Positions 8,375 to 18,480 are shown, numbered from the stretch's first letter. The stretch: 43,484 nucleotides of DNA from Chrysophaeum taylorii (GCA_029834535.1 JAQMWT010000535.1:1-43484), one strand, 5' to 3'. Translations and numbers: made by a program. Notes: generated from the letters alone by a model not told the origin.

Positions 8375-11300
8375 ATGGACCGTTCGCCGAGCCTCCCAAG
8401 TCTCGCCGGCTCGGAGAACGGGTTGCTCGCCGCGGCGTCTAGAACTTTTTGCGGGGCACTAGCCGCGCAACTGGCCGCGCCGTCACCGCGACGACCGGCG
8501 TCGGCCCGGTTGCCGACGAAAAGCCCGCGACTAGCAATGTCGAACGTGCAGGCGATGATCCGGCGCGTGTGCGACGCGCTTGATAGCGCCGCGTCTCGCG
8601 GTCTCCCGTACCGCGAGGCGCTCGCGCTCTGCGACGTGCGCGGGTCGGGGGAAGTCGACGAGCGCGAGTTCAAGGCCTGGCTTGAATGGCTCGGAGTCTC
8701 GACCGACCGCGAGGAGCTGGATTTGCTCCAAAGGCGCTACGGCAGCCCGATCCGGTACCTGGAGTTTTTGAGGTCGTGCTGCGACGACGAGCAGGCGCTA
8801 GAGAGGGTGCTGAACGAGGTGCGGAAGAGACTGCGCGACTGCGACTGGAGACTCGAGGAGGAGGCGACGCCCAATGACCGCGGCGACCGCGTGCTGGCGT
8901 TCGACGCGTTCTTTCTGTGGATCGCCGAGGCGCTCGGTGTCGAGCTTCGCGCGGGGGAGCGATCGCAGCTCGTCCGGCGGTTCGGCGACGGCTCGGGAAA
9001 AATCTTGGTGGACGCCTTCTCTATCGCGGTGCGCGAAGAGTTCGCGTGGGCCGGAAGAGATGCGTATGCGCGAGCGTGCGAAATCCTCCGCATGCCACCG
9101 TCCAAAGCATGCTTGAAGCGACTCACGAACGTGCGCTTCGACCTGCGGAACTCGACGCTCGACGGCGAGGGTGCTCGGGCACTCGCGGTCGCGCTCGCCG
9201 CGAACGCGAGGGTCACGAGCGTCGACCTATCGGGCAACGGGATAGGCGACGAGGGCGCGATCGCGATTGCGGCGCAGAGCCACGCGCAAGGACTCGCGCT
9301 GCAACGGTGTCGACTCTCGATTTCGAGCTTGACGGCGATCGCTCGATGTAAGATGCTGACGGAGCTCGACCTGGGGTCCAACCGAATAGGGGACGCGGGC
9401 GCGGAAATACTGGCGGATGTGCTGCCGGAGACTGTCAAGGCTCTTGCCGTCTCCAACTGCGATATCGGCGAGGCTGGCGGCGCGGCGCTCGGCGCCAAGT
9501 TCCGCTTCGAGTACTTCGACGGTTCGTACAACGCGTTTCGTTCGTCGGGCGCCGAGCCTATTTTCTGGAATGCGGCGAAGGCGACGGTCTTGCTGAGCGT
9601 GTCGTACAACGCCGTGGGAGACGAGGTCGCCGATGCGTTGCATTATTTGCTTTCGACCTCGCGGGCGCTCAAGCACCTCGACGTCGAGTCCAACCGATTG
9701 GGAAAGGCGGCAGGCGCCGCCGTCGCCGACGCGTTGCCGCACAACGCGAGTGTTTCGACACTGCGCATGGGTTTCCAGCGCCTCGGCGACGCGGCCGCCG
9801 TCAAGGTCGCCGCCGCCCTCGCCGCAAACTCTGGCATTGACGTGCTCGCGATAGAGAACACGAGCGACCCCGGCGGCGAGCAGGCCGTGGTCGATGCGGC
9901 AGAGGAAGCGTTGCGGCACCGCTACAAGTCCGCCCACGTCGTCGCCGAGCACCCGGAGCGCGATCGCGTCGAGATTCCGGCCGAGGTCCAGCTGACAGTT
10001 TGGAAGAAGTCTCACAAAAAAATCACGGTCGTTCAAAATCGACCGGCGCGGATGCTAGAGCGCGTCGTGCGCGTCCCAACGGCGGCCGCGGCGGCGGCGG
10101 CGACGACGACGACGACAGTGGTGGAAAAGAACGCGACATCAAAAAATGGACCCGAAAATGCCGGCGACGCCTCGCCGGCTTGTTGGACTCTGGAGAAGTC
10201 GTCCGTGTGGCGCGCGCGGCCGCAGGAGACAGACTCGCGAGGCTTCTACGACTCGGACGAGTTTCTGGCCAAGGTGGCCGAATACGACGTGTCGCAGACG
10301 AAAATCGTCGAGCTCCTCAAGAATGACTGGGCCGAGCACAAGCGTGTCGTCACGGTCGTGCAGTGCCACTTCCGTGAAATAATGAAGATTCATTTGCTGT
10401 ACGCGGCCGACGGGACCGAGGCGCCGTTCGACATGCAGTGGAATCAGTGGCGCGACTTTGTCACTGACTGCGAGATCACGGCTGGCGAGGACAGTAGCGA
10501 GCTTAACATGGACGCCATGGACCGGGTCTTCATCGCAGCTAGCCGCGACAGCAAGAAATGCCTCTCGCGCGAAGCCTTCGTCGAGGCGCTGTTCCGCGTG
10601 GCCTCGCGGAAATACGGCCAGCAGCGCGACAGCCAACAGCACCACATGGCGAGACCCGCCGACGCCATCGCCGCGTTGCTCGAAAAGGACATCCTTCCTA
10701 AGCCTCGTGATAGCATAGCGATCGGCGACGACCACTACCGCCGCGCGACGCTCTACGTCGAGCCCGTCGACGAAGTGTTGCAAAAATACGCCAATCTCAC
10801 GCGCGAGATCTGGGATCGCCTCACGGCCGTCGCCGACCGGGCGCAGGCCGAGGACAAGGCCAAGGGCCGCGTTAATTGCAAACGCCGCATCCTTGACGTT
10901 CAAGGATTTGTTTCTCTCGTCGAAGACGTCGTATCGCTGCGCGTGGCGTGTCTCATTTTCGTCTTCTCGCAGCTCTGTGTCCTCGCTCGCTCACAGAACT
11001 ATGAGTACAAGTATTTGACGTACTTGGAGTTTCTAGAGGCGTTGTGCCGCTGCAGCGACCTCGCTGTCTCCCAGGGCTCTTTGGCCGAAAAAATACCCGT
11101 CGTTCTCGAAGTAATATCAAAAAAAATTGCGCTCCACCAGCTCTTCCTCAATCCCTCGGACGATGGTGATCCACCCCTTCACAACGCACCACCAGAAACC
11201 GCACCGGCTCAGCCTGCCGCTTCCACCGGCTACGAAACGTCCAAGCGCCAGCGCGCCCTAGCAGTTGCCGAGGCGACGCGCCAGCACCTCAAAGCGAGGA

Positions 11301-11842
11301 GATGTCTCGCACTCGCCACGGCTCCGAAAGTTAGAGCACAGCCCCTCATCCTCGGGGGGGAGCTGCATGATACACACCTGCCGCCCGTCCGAGGTCGCAT
11401 CTTCTTGGCGCGCTTCTCTGCCTCGCTGCGGAGCGACGACGCCGCGAGGAGACCGCAAAAGGCGGCATGCGTTGTGTGCGAACACCCGGGGGGTCTCCGT
11501 GTCGACGTCGTCCTCTTCGCCAACAGGCGACGCCTTGCGACTGTCGTACCGCTCGACCGTAGTGGCGCGACCGACCCTCTCGAGAGCGCAGCGGCTCTCT
11601 TCGACAAGTTGGTCTGCGGCGACTGTCGCACGCTTATCGTCGAGTCGGAGGAAATCAACGCGAGTCCTCCTTCTGAGGACTCGGACCAGTCGAACCACTC
11701 GAGTCTTCTTTCGAACCCCTCGAACCACTCTCCACGTGCAGATGATGGCGACAACGACGCTGCGTCCCTCGAGGACGGTGATCACCACGGGAGCGTCGAA
11801 GGGGACAACGCCACGCCTCATAAAGATATAAATAATCTGTGA
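8375..11842 (+). CDS. LRR and EF-hand protein, 1155 residues
   Basis: A single uninterrupted ORF. Residues 87-98 (DVRGSGEVDERE) form an EF-hand-type loop with a non-canonical Arg at position 3; a second loop-like stretch, RFGDGSGKILVDAF, lies at 202-215. Residues about 250-500 are ribonuclease-inhibitor-type leucine-rich repeats (VTSVDLSGNGIGDEGAIAIA, LTELDLGSNRIGDAGAEIL, LKHLDVESNRLGKAAGAAV). After an Ala/Thr run near 575-590, the C-terminal half has the WxxFxxDC, MDRVFxAAS, SREAFVEALFRVASRKY and YLTYLEFLEALCR blocks seen in LRR/EF-hand proteins of ciliated protists. A scaffold or Ca2+-responsive flagellar role is plausible but inferred. The last ~70 residues are Ser/Asp-rich. M55 (8537) is an alternative start, since residues 1-54 are low complexity. 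Confidence 0.75.
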   Translation: MDRSPSLPSLAGSENGLLAAASRTFCGALAAQLAAPSPRRPASARLPTKSPRLAMSNVQAMIRRVCDALDSAASRGLPYREALALCDVRGSGEVDEREFKAWLEWLGVSTDREELDLLQRRYGSPIRYLEFLRSCCDDEQALERVLNEVRKRLRDCDWRLEEEATPNDRGDRVLAFDAFFLWIAEALGVELRAGERSQLVRRFGDGSGKILVDAFSIAVREEFAWAGRDAYARACEILRMPPSKACLKRLTNVRFDLRNSTLDGEGARALAVALAANARVTSVDLSGNGIGDEGAIAIAAQSHAQGLALQRCRLSISSLTAIARCKMLTELDLGSNRIGDAGAEILADVLPETVKALAVSNCDIGEAGGAALGAKFRFEYFDGSYNAFRSSGAEPIFWNAAKATVLLSVSYNAVGDEVADALHYLLSTSRALKHLDVESNRLGKAAGAAVADALPHNASVSTLRMGFQRLGDAAAVKVAAALAANSGIDVLAIENTSDPGGEQAVVDAAEEALRHRYKSAHVVAEHPERDRVEIPAEVQLTVWKKSHKKITVVQNRPARMLERVVRVPTAAAAAAATTTTTVVEKNATSKNGPENAGDASPACWTLEKSSVWRARPQETDSRGFYDSDEFLAKVAEYDVSQTKIVELLKNDWAEHKRVVTVVQCHFREIMKIHLLYAADGTEAPFDMQWNQWRDFVTDCEITAGEDSSELNMDAMDRVFIAASRDSKKCLSREAFVEALFRVASRKYGQQRDSQQHHMARPADAIAALLEKDILPKPRDSIAIGDDHYRRATLYVEPVDEVLQKYANLTREIWDRLTAVADRAQAEDKAKGRVNCKRRILDVQGFVSLVEDVVSLRVACLIFVFSQLCVLARSQNYEYKYLTYLEFLEALCRCSDLAVSQGSLAEKIPVVLEVISKKIALHQLFLNPSDDGDPPLHNAPPETAPAQPAASTGYETSKRQRALAVAEATRQHLKARRCLALATAPKVRAQPLILGGELHDTHLPPVRGRIFLARFSASLRSDDAARRPQKAACVVCEHPGGLRVDVVLFANRRRLATVVPLDRSGATDPLESAAALFDKLVCGDCRTLIVESEEINASPPSEDSDQSNHSSLLSNPSNHSPRADDGDNDAASLEDGDHHGSVEGDNATPHKDINNL

Positions 11843-12334
11843 TTGATCTTCGAGACCTCCCTGGCGCACGGCGTTCGGTTCAGAGAGAAAAACACCATTA
11901 TGGTCTCCGTTGTAAGCATCGTGGTTCTCTCCTTTTTGCGAGACGACGAGAAAAGACAAAGTAAGAAATAATCTCGGTTGGTATGCATAAGGCGTTGTTA
12001 CCCACGCCGCGGACGCATGAATCCATGTCATTTGTCGACGAGCCGCACGTTCTGGTGATCACTCACTCGCTCACTCACTCACTTCGCGAGGGAGGGAGGG
12101 ACCCCTTCACCCATCCCGAGTATCACTTTATATCTCACGCGCGCACAACAAAAATCTCCCTCGGGCACTACAGTCGTCAGTTGACGACCTTCCCTCGGCT
12201 CCGGGTGTATAAGCTTAATTGTTGGTTACCACAATAACTACATTCGAACGAGTGGCGCGACGAAAGCCCGCCGTACGATAGAGGAACGTCCTATCAACGA
12301 AGCCGAGAAAAAAGGGTCGTCGTCGTCGTCGTCG
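11843..12334. other. Intergenic region between convergent genes
   Basis: Between the stops of the LRR gene (+) and the exchanger gene (-) there is no supported gene. It contains a CTCACTCACTCAC run near 12060-12085 and a (GTC)n tract at about 12317-12336 touching the exchanger stop codon. Confidence 0.6.
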
Positions 12335-14233
12335 TCAGTTTGTGTCCCCGTCGTCGTCTTGGGAGAAGAAGATGGCCAGGGAGACAACCATGTAAATGGC
12401 GTAGAGGGCGATGGAGACGTAGCCGAATTGCTTAGGGATATAGCCGCGGTTGGCGACGCCTACGACGAGAATGGCGAGACAATTGAGCATGATCGCGCCG
12501 AAGCCGACGTAGAGACCGGTGGTAATTTTCGCGTCGACGCGGTGCGTTCTTTCTTTGGCGAGGCGCACCGAGAAGCCGATGCCAAGGCCGACGAGGGCGT
12601 TAAAGACGGGCCCGGCGAAGCACGCGGTCATGGCCATGTTGGCGAGGCCGCGCTTGGCCATGGCGATGTTGGTACTAAAGTCGCCGATGGAGTTTCCCCA
12701 GGCCAAGACGGTGAGACCGAGGACGGGGGACGGGATGCCAGCCAGCGCGCCGAAGAATTCGAGCGCGGAGACGAGTTCGTCGGCGAAGACGTCGATCCAG
12801 GTCGCCGCGACCGCGAAGCCGAAGAGCGCGAGGGCGATGTTGGGGGAGCCCTCCAGCGAGCGTCCGTCGCGGGTCGCGAGGGCGACGGCGCCGGCGACGC
12901 TCGCGCCGACGAGTGCGGCGGCGAGGAGCGCGCGCCAGTCGAGCGCGGCTCCAGCGTTGCTGGCGTACGCGCACAGCCAGAGAGGTGCGCCGACCAGGGA
13001 GACGACGAGGGGACCGCGCGCGTACGAGTCGTCCGACGTTAGAGGGACCGTTATTCGGCGCGCCAAGACGAACGGCAGCTCGGGGATCGCAAGAACGCGG
13101 TACTGAATGGGCATCGCAAAGAAGACGCGATTCAGGTGCTGCCTGCAGCGGTGCCAACACTCGACGACGAGCGACGCTTGCGCGCTTTTGTCGTTCGCGC
13201 TCCCCTCGACGTCGTCGGCGAGGAGGCTCGCAGCGTAGGCTTCGCCGTCAAAGGGCGAGGCGCCGAGCTCGAGGGGTGGCGGCGCGGTGTCGCCGTCGAT
13301 GACGACGTAGCCGCTCGCGGCGCGCTCAAAACCAACGACTCGGCTTCCGTCGTCGAGGTTCGTCGCCGACGAGGGGTCGTCGCCGCGCTCGTCGTAGTCG
13401 GGCCGGCGGACCGAATGGAGGAGCGTGAGCAGGAGCTCGATCGCGGGAGGCTCATCAGCCTCGGCGGCGGCGGTGTCCTCGGCGGGCCCGCCCGGTCGTC
13501 GGTGCCAGAGGTCGGCGGCGAGGACGACGAGGACGAAGGCGGCGTAGCTCGTGAGGAAGATCGTCACGCCCGCGTACGAGACGGTGCCGAGGACGCCAAG
13601 AACGCCGACGATGATGGTGCACGCGAAGAGGTAGGCCGACACATCGCGCAGAAGCGCGCCCTTGGCCTTGGCACCGTCGCCGACGACCATGACGCCCCCG
13701 GCGACGACGGTACCCACGAACATGCCGGCGCCCGTGAGCGCGCCCAGCGCGAGGCGGTACCCGCTCCGCGAGATCGAAACGGCATGCATCGTCGAGCTCA
13801 CGTCGGGCGCACCGTTGCCGAGGGCCAGCAGCGTCACGCCCGCGAATCGCGGGGGTAAGCCAAAATCAGAGCTGAGCTGCTCGAGCGCCGGCGAGAAGTA
13901 CTCGTCCGCCGTCGACCCCAGCAGCGAGAACAACAACACGAGCCACGCGGCGTATGCGAACGCCAGAAATACCCGGTTCGTCGACGACGCACAAAAATAC
14001 GCGATCGCATACTTGTTGTCGCAGTCGTCGCTCCTCGCCATGCTGCACTGCGCCGAAGGAGTCTTCATCGACCGCGCCTCGCTGCACGAGCCCGCTGCAT
14101 TTTTCGTGCTGTTTTTCTTCGCCGGCCGCATGATGACGGTGCTGTTCTCCAGGCGTCTCGCGTCTCCGAGTCGTTCTCCTGAGACGCAGACGACCGCGAA
14201 CAACAACAACAAGAACGACATCGTTGTCGTCAA
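12335..14233 (-). CDS. NCLX/CCX-type cation-calcium exchanger
   Basis: The 632-residue protein has a signal peptide (about 1-19), a Cys-containing lumenal N-terminus and two bundles of membrane helices separated by a long hydrophilic loop (about 250-395). The two ion-binding alpha repeats are clear: GVTLLALGNGAPDVSS (132-147) and GLTVLAWGNSIGDFSTN (506-522). The GNGAPD and GNSIGD forms are those of the Ca2+/cation antiporter branch containing mitochondrial NCLX (SLC8B1) and plant CCX, not of NCX or NCKX. Such proteins exchange Ca2+ against Na+ (or Li+, K+, H+). The compartment cannot be told from sequence; a cleavable secretory signal fits endomembranes better than mitochondria. No intron is needed. 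Start codon: the first Met (14233) or M5 are both compatible with the signal peptide. Confidence 0.85.
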   Translation of the reverse strand: MTTTMSFLLLLFAVVCVSGERLGDARRLENSTVIMRPAKKNSTKNAAGSCSEARSMKTPSAQCSMARSDDCDNKYAIAYFCASSTNRVFLAFAYAAWLVLLFSLLGSTADEYFSPALEQLSSDFGLPPRFAGVTLLALGNGAPDVSSTMHAVSISRSGYRLALGALTGAGMFVGTVVAGGVMVVGDGAKAKGALLRDVSAYLFACTIIVGVLGVLGTVSYAGVTIFLTSYAAFVLVVLAADLWHRRPGGPAEDTAAAEADEPPAIELLLTLLHSVRRPDYDERGDDPSSATNLDDGSRVVGFERAASGYVVIDGDTAPPPLELGASPFDGEAYAASLLADDVEGSANDKSAQASLVVECWHRCRQHLNRVFFAMPIQYRVLAIPELPFVLARRITVPLTSDDSYARGPLVVSLVGAPLWLCAYASNAGAALDWRALLAAALVGASVAGAVALATRDGRSLEGSPNIALALFGFAVAATWIDVFADELVSALEFFGALAGIPSPVLGLTVLAWGNSIGDFSTNIAMAKRGLANMAMTACFAGPVFNALVGLGIGFSVRLAKERTHRVDAKITTGLYVGFGAIMLNCLAILVVGVANRGYIPKQFGYVSIALYAIYMVVSLAIFFSQDDDGDTN

Positions 14234-14337
14234 GAGAACGATTCACGAATCGTGTTGTAAAACCCGCTTACAAATAAGAGTGTAGAATCCGTTCAGTACT
14301 TTTGGAAAATTACAACGGACTTATTATCCTGTTGGCA

Positions 14338-14480
14338 GATGTTTGTCTGTCTGTCTCTGTGTCCTGTCAGTCTTTAAATGTCGACTGCTAAGAGGGGTGT
14401 GTGTGTGTGGGGAGCATGAAGGATGTGGGTGGGTTTGTGGGGTATGAGGGATGTGCCTGACGGGCGGAGATAAGTACGCG
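14338..14480 (-). mobile_element. 5'-truncated LINE 3' end with microsatellite tail
   Basis: Read on the minus strand, this is the same untranslated 3' end found at 29707-29860 and 39185-39290: the CCCGTCAGGCACATCC and CCCACAAACCCACCCACATC segments, then CTTAGCAGTCGACATTTAAAGAC, then a GACA/AACA tail and CATCTG. Only about 140 bp remain, the usual result of 5' truncation. A GTGTGTGTGTG run lies inside. The hAT element inserted about 30 bp to the right. Confidence 0.7.
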
Positions 14481-14499
14481 TGTCCTGTCAGTCTTCCGT

Positions 14500-14525
14500 A
14501 TTTTCTTCAGCGTGGGGAATTCACT
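14500..14525 (+). repeat. hAT left end: 8-bp target duplication plus TIR
   Basis: ATTTTCTT at 14500-14507 followed by the 18-bp TIR at 14508-14525. Confidence 0.9.
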
Positions 14526-14645
14526 GAGCTCACTTCACTAGGTTCACTGAATTTGGTTCACTTCACTTCACTTCACTTCACATCACTTCACTTCACCGAA
14601 ATTTACCGTCCGAAGTCCAATGTTCACTTCACGTTCATTCACTTC
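14526..14645 (+). repeat. Subterminal TTCAC repeat block of the hAT element
   Basis: At least fifteen TTCAC motifs, many in pure (CACTT)n order around 14557-14600. A looser set in the same orientation lies at the other end (17318-17420). Clustered short motifs next to the TIRs are typical transposase binding sites in hAT elements; that role is inferred. Confidence 0.75.
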
Positions 14646-17158
14646 GGCTGACGGCCTGACCCTGACCCCGTCTGATGAGCGAAGTCGAGCCGCCTACCTG
14701 GAGGTGGAGGATAGTGTTGATGATGAGGAGGAATACGCGGAACAGAAGGAGGAGCACAAGAACGAGCCGATTGCGACGTCGATGCTGACGTGGAACACAC
14801 CCGGCAAAAGTGGACGATCAACCAGGTCCAAGGTGTGGGACTGCGTGCGTCGACTGAAGGAAAATCATCCTGACCGCGTCAGTGGGAAGGCGACGCATGT
14901 GTGTATCCGGTGCTGGGAGCGCCTGAAGGTGACAAGTGTGTGTGTGTCCGGTGCTGGGAGCGCCTGAAGGTGACGAGAGACTTCAAGAAAGGCACATGGC
15001 AGACGACCAAGCCTCTTGCCCACTTCAAGTCTGCGCATCCGGAGGACGACCTGGGACGTCAACAGCTCACCAAGAAACAGAAGACAGACCAAGAAAAGGA
15101 GGGCGTTATGACGGCCGTGGGCGTTGTGGCAGCCTCGAATGATAAATCGGATATTACGAGATACTTCATGGCCATGCCCAGCCAGGCAAAGCACTCTTCC
15201 CTGATGGCGTTCTCGGCTCGGCATTACGTGTACACGTCGCAGCGGATCTCCAAGCGCACCTTTGACGACGAAGATCATCGCAACATAATTGGGGCGTATT
15301 ACCGCGGCGGTGACGGGAAAAGCAAGTGCCCGTTCGTGACTCGAAAGGCGCTGTTTGAATGGGTGGACGCTGAATATCGTTGCTTTGTTCGAATCTTGAA
15401 GCACGTCGCTACGGAGTGTTATGAGGCGGCTTTCGGCAGTCCATTCGCCCAGGTGCTGCATGACGGCGGGACACACAAGTATAAGTTCAAGTGACAGGCC
15501 ATTGGCCTATCCTTCATCTGGCCCGATTGGAGTGGCGTTGAGACGGTGTGCGTGGGCCTCGTTCGAGCTGACGACGGAACCGATTCCGGCACGTCTTCTC
15601 TGCTCCGTTCTGTGGTCGCGGAGCGTGCGGGAATCGACATCGATTTGGCGGCCGCAACCATTGTTCAAGACCCGGCTGCACTTGGCGTCGCCGAAGAATT
15701 TTTTGTTGATGTCGAAGCGTGTGGCATGCATGATATCTCAAAAATCTCGGCAACGGCATGTGGCGACTTGACACGATCCAGAGGCAAGCAGGTGATCAAT
15801 CCATTCCCAGCTGGCCAGGAGCTGCTGAACAGTGCCCACGATGGAGCCAAGTTCTTTTCTTACGGCACACGTTTGAAGGATCTGCATGCGCTTTTGCCAT
15901 TACAGCCGGGGAAATCGCCGAAGCTCAAGCTCGACCTCAATAAGACGTGGTTCCGGGCGCGATACCAGCTTATTCGTTCCTTGCTGCGTATGCGCCACGT
16001 GCTCAAACTGTACGCGGCTACCAACATTGGACTCCCCTGGACAATAAGTGATGAGCAATGGGTGGCGTTGGCTGAATTCGAGGCGATTTTTGCTCTAACG
16101 GATGCGGCCGTTGTTTTCGTGCAACATGAACACTTATACCTGGGGGCGTGCGCCGCATTGATCAAGCACAACATGATCGAGTCTCAGCGAGCTGGGACGC
16201 TAGAAGTCATTGATCTCCCGAACATAACTGCGAAATCCATGCCACGTAAGACTGTCGATGTTGACGACCTCAGCGAAACCGGCAAAATCTGTGTTGAGCG
16301 GGCTATATACTCGAATGTGAGCGTCAGTTTTGCGGGACTCATGAAAGCTACGTGCGTCACTTCGACTACGAATTCAACGATCGCGAGCTGATTGCCCTCC
16401 TTCTTGACTTTCGGACTATCAACTGTCGGCACCTGTCGTTCAATCAGAGAGCTTGGGCCAGGAAGTTGCTCAAGGAAGAATATGTGATTTACGCACGGAC
16501 TGCATTCCACCACGAAAAAACAAAGACTTCCTCCGAGCCTGCGCCGCCCTCCGAGCCTGCGCCTGCCCGCAATCTCTTGGCGGCACTCGGCGCACCCGAT
16601 GCTTTGGACGACATTAGTGGCGACGTGCCGTCTTTGCTATGCCTGAGAACCAGATGCCCGATTTCAATGTGGAGTTTGAACAGGTCTTCACTCACTGGAT
16701 CAGGCTGTCGAGATCGCTTGACTGGAAAGAGCATTATCCTGAACTCGAGAAGAAGGATGAAGTCGGCTTCACAGATCTGGCTGTGCTCGACGTTGGAAAG
16801 CCGTATCGACCGCTCACCAAGAAGCAGTATGGGTTCCTTCCGGCCATGGCGAGAGCCTCTAAGGGTTTTTCCAATTGGTACACATGGCGCGCAGAGCTAC
16901 TTTGAGCGCTGCCTGAGCATTGGAAATCTTTTCCTGACTGAGGGAGACACGTTGCTCAGGGCGGACGAGACGGACAAAGTTGCCCTACTGCGCGTGAACA
17001 AGAATTTCATTGCGGCGGCCCGGATTAAGTACAGGGACCTCGGACACGAGACCGAGTTTTTCAAAAACGCCGAGAGCACCATCCCCGAAGACTCTTCGGA
17101 GATGGAGGCTGATGAGGAAGAACCAGACGAAGATACTGAGGTCGTTCACATCGCCTAA
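14620..17158 (+). pseudogene. hAT transposase pseudogene (BED finger to C-terminal dimerisation domain)
   Basis: Transposase pieces occur in order but in several frames. First a BED finger: SKVWDCVRRL, then HVCIRCWERL and later LAHFKSAHPED supply the C..C and H....H ligands (about 14815-15050). Then a helical region (14995-15494, DITRYF, CPFVTRKALFEWV), a middle section (15546-16391, LNKTWFRARYQLI, SDEQWVALAEFEAIF) and a hAT-like C-terminus (about 16640-17158, FERCLSIGNLFLTEGDTLL, VALLRVNKNF). A 41-bp tandem duplication inside the BED finger and frame changes near 15490, 16380, 16650 and 16900 make it non-functional. The order BED - RNase H-like - hAT C-terminus is the family layout; the catalytic DDE residues cannot be assigned with certainty. 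Confidence 0.75.
14901..14982 (+). repeat. 41-bp tandem duplication inside the BED finger
   Basis: The segment carrying CCGGTGCTGGGAGCGCCTGA occurs at 14907 and again at 14948, a 41-bp offset. Since 41 is not a multiple of three, it shifts the frame between the first Cys pair and the His pair of the finger. Confidence 0.85.
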
Positions 17159-17422
17159 AGTAAGAAACACTGAGCCCCATCCACGGAAACTCCTCCTTCG
17201 CCCCGAAACGCGAAAGAATCTAAGAGCACCAGACCTAGGCAATAGCGCGCGGGGGGCACAGAACTGACGGGGCGCGACAGGGACCGGCGCTGGCGTTAAA
17301 AAAAAAAAAGTGGGGCGTTCACTTCACAAAGGTTCACGATGGCCACGTAGGGTGACGTGTTCACTTCAAATCACTTCACCAATATTGCGTGGCTGGTGAA
17401 GAGGTTCACGTTCACTTGCTGA

Positions 17423-17448
17423 AGTGAATTCCCAACGCTGATTTTCTT
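17423..17448 (-). repeat. hAT right end: TIR plus 8-bp target duplication
   Basis: TIR at 17423-17440 (inverted relative to the left end), then ATTTTCTT at 17441-17448. Confidence 0.9.
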
Positions 17449-17606
17449 TATAGTTCAAACGAAAGAAGATTAAGAAGAACAAGCCGTAGTGTAGGGAAAA
17501 GGCACTAATGCAGGGATCAAGAAAAAAGATTACGAAAAGATAAGCCGAAACGTACACAGAATGTCACGGTGCACAAAACGCCGGATTTCGTGCATACCGC
17601 TCGGCG

Positions 17607-17975
17607 ATGCCCGAGCGTCAACGCGAGGCCAAGCGTGTTGCAATTGCAGAGCGGCGTGATGATCGTCTAGAAGAAGCGCGTGCCGGCGACGAGGACGCGA
17701 TGCGCGCGCTCGAAGACGAACGAGAGGCTGATCGTCTGCGCCACGTCGCAAGGCGCGACAAACGTTTAGAAGAAGCGCACGCCGGCGACGAGGACGCGAT
17801 GCGCGCGCTCGAGGACGAACGCGAGAGTGATCGTCTGCGCCACGCCGTATGCCGCAAGAGTCGCAGGGAAGCTAAACGACCTCCTCGTAGTCACCAGCAG
17901 TGCTCCTTCCCCCCCCCCCCCCCCTTTCTAACTTTTTTTTTTTTTCAACCAAAGGCCCTGCCTCGCCGGCCCTGA
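17607..17975 (+). CDS. Small charged ORF with two 33-residue repeats
   Basis: The 122-residue ORF contains two adjacent 33-residue repeats, each built as RLEEA.AGDEDAMRALEDER then DRLRH, from a 99-bp tandem duplication (units starting near 17648 and 17747). Repeat copies differ mostly at silent or conservative positions. The sequence predicts one long charged helix. No family is recognised. After the repeats the frame runs into a poly-C/poly-T tract (17910-17945), so the last ~25 residues are probably not coding. It may be a gene fragment or a first exon; no splice-supported continuation was found. Confidence 0.35.
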   Translation: MPERQREAKRVAIAERRDDRLEEARAGDEDAMRALEDEREADRLRHVARRDKRLEEAHAGDEDAMRALEDERESDRLRHAVCRKSRREAKRPPRSHQQCSFPPPPPFLTFFFFQPKALPRRP

Positions 17976-18480
17976 TAACACAGCGTTCAAGTGAGGAAGC
18001 GCTTCGAGGTCAAGGTTCGGCTGCGCGGGCGATGGCGACGCCTTCGTCGTGTCGCAGCGCAAGCGGGACGGCGAGGCGCGGGTTCGGGTGGGCGATGGGC
18101 GGCGAGTGGTCTCCCGCCTCGCCGAGCGCCGGACGGTTTGTCTCGTCATCCCGGGCCGCGCGGCGGTCCGCCGTCGCTCTCCACGAAGGGGCGAGCCACG
18201 ACGCGGTTTACCGCGAGAAAAACCGGAAGACGTCCTAAGCAGTCTTGCGTCGCATAGGTAATTTCTCTTTCCACCAAGTTACTTACGGCATATCTTTTTT
18301 CTTTATCTTCTTTCTTTCCTGGTTTGGAAGCAGTCTTGCGTCCTATAGGTAATTTCTCTCTCTAGCGCGTAAAAAGAAAATACGGAAGACTGCACAGACG
18401 CATTAATCACCAGAAGAGCTTCGGCAAACAAGCATGTTCGAGAGGGGTAGTTTTTCAACCAAAGGATTATTTCTACCATA
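17976..18480. other. Region without supported gene; contains a direct repeat
   Basis: GC-rich up to about 18235 with overlapping frames but no recognisable domain. Two copies of a ~33-bp sequence (AAGCAGTCTTGCGTC...TAGGTAATTTCTCT) start near 18237 and 18330, separated by a T-rich stretch. The right end is the downstream region of the minus-strand glycosyltransferase gene. Confidence 0.5.

Larger units (their letters stand above)
14508..17440 (+). mobile_element. hAT DNA transposon, full length, non-functional transposase
   Basis: The 2933-bp element is bounded by terminal inverted repeats CAGCGTGGGGAATTCACT (left) and, reverse-complemented, CAGCGTTGGGAATTCACT (right), matching at 17 of 18 positions. 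Both sides carry the identical 8-bp direct repeat ATTTTCTT, the length expected for hAT insertion. TTCAC/GTGAA motifs crowd both subterminal regions. The interior reads as a BED-finger transposase with a hAT C-terminal domain, broken in several places. Perfect target duplication and conserved ends suggest that the insertion is not ancient, while the coding region has already decayed, so it probably moved with transposase supplied in trans. Confidence 0.9.

Noticed and set aside
10919..10998. Possible in-frame intron in the LRR/EF-hand gene
   Set aside because: GT and AG can be found, but the translated stretch (IFVFSQ then YLTYLEFLEALCR) fits the expected conserved block, so no splicing is needed.
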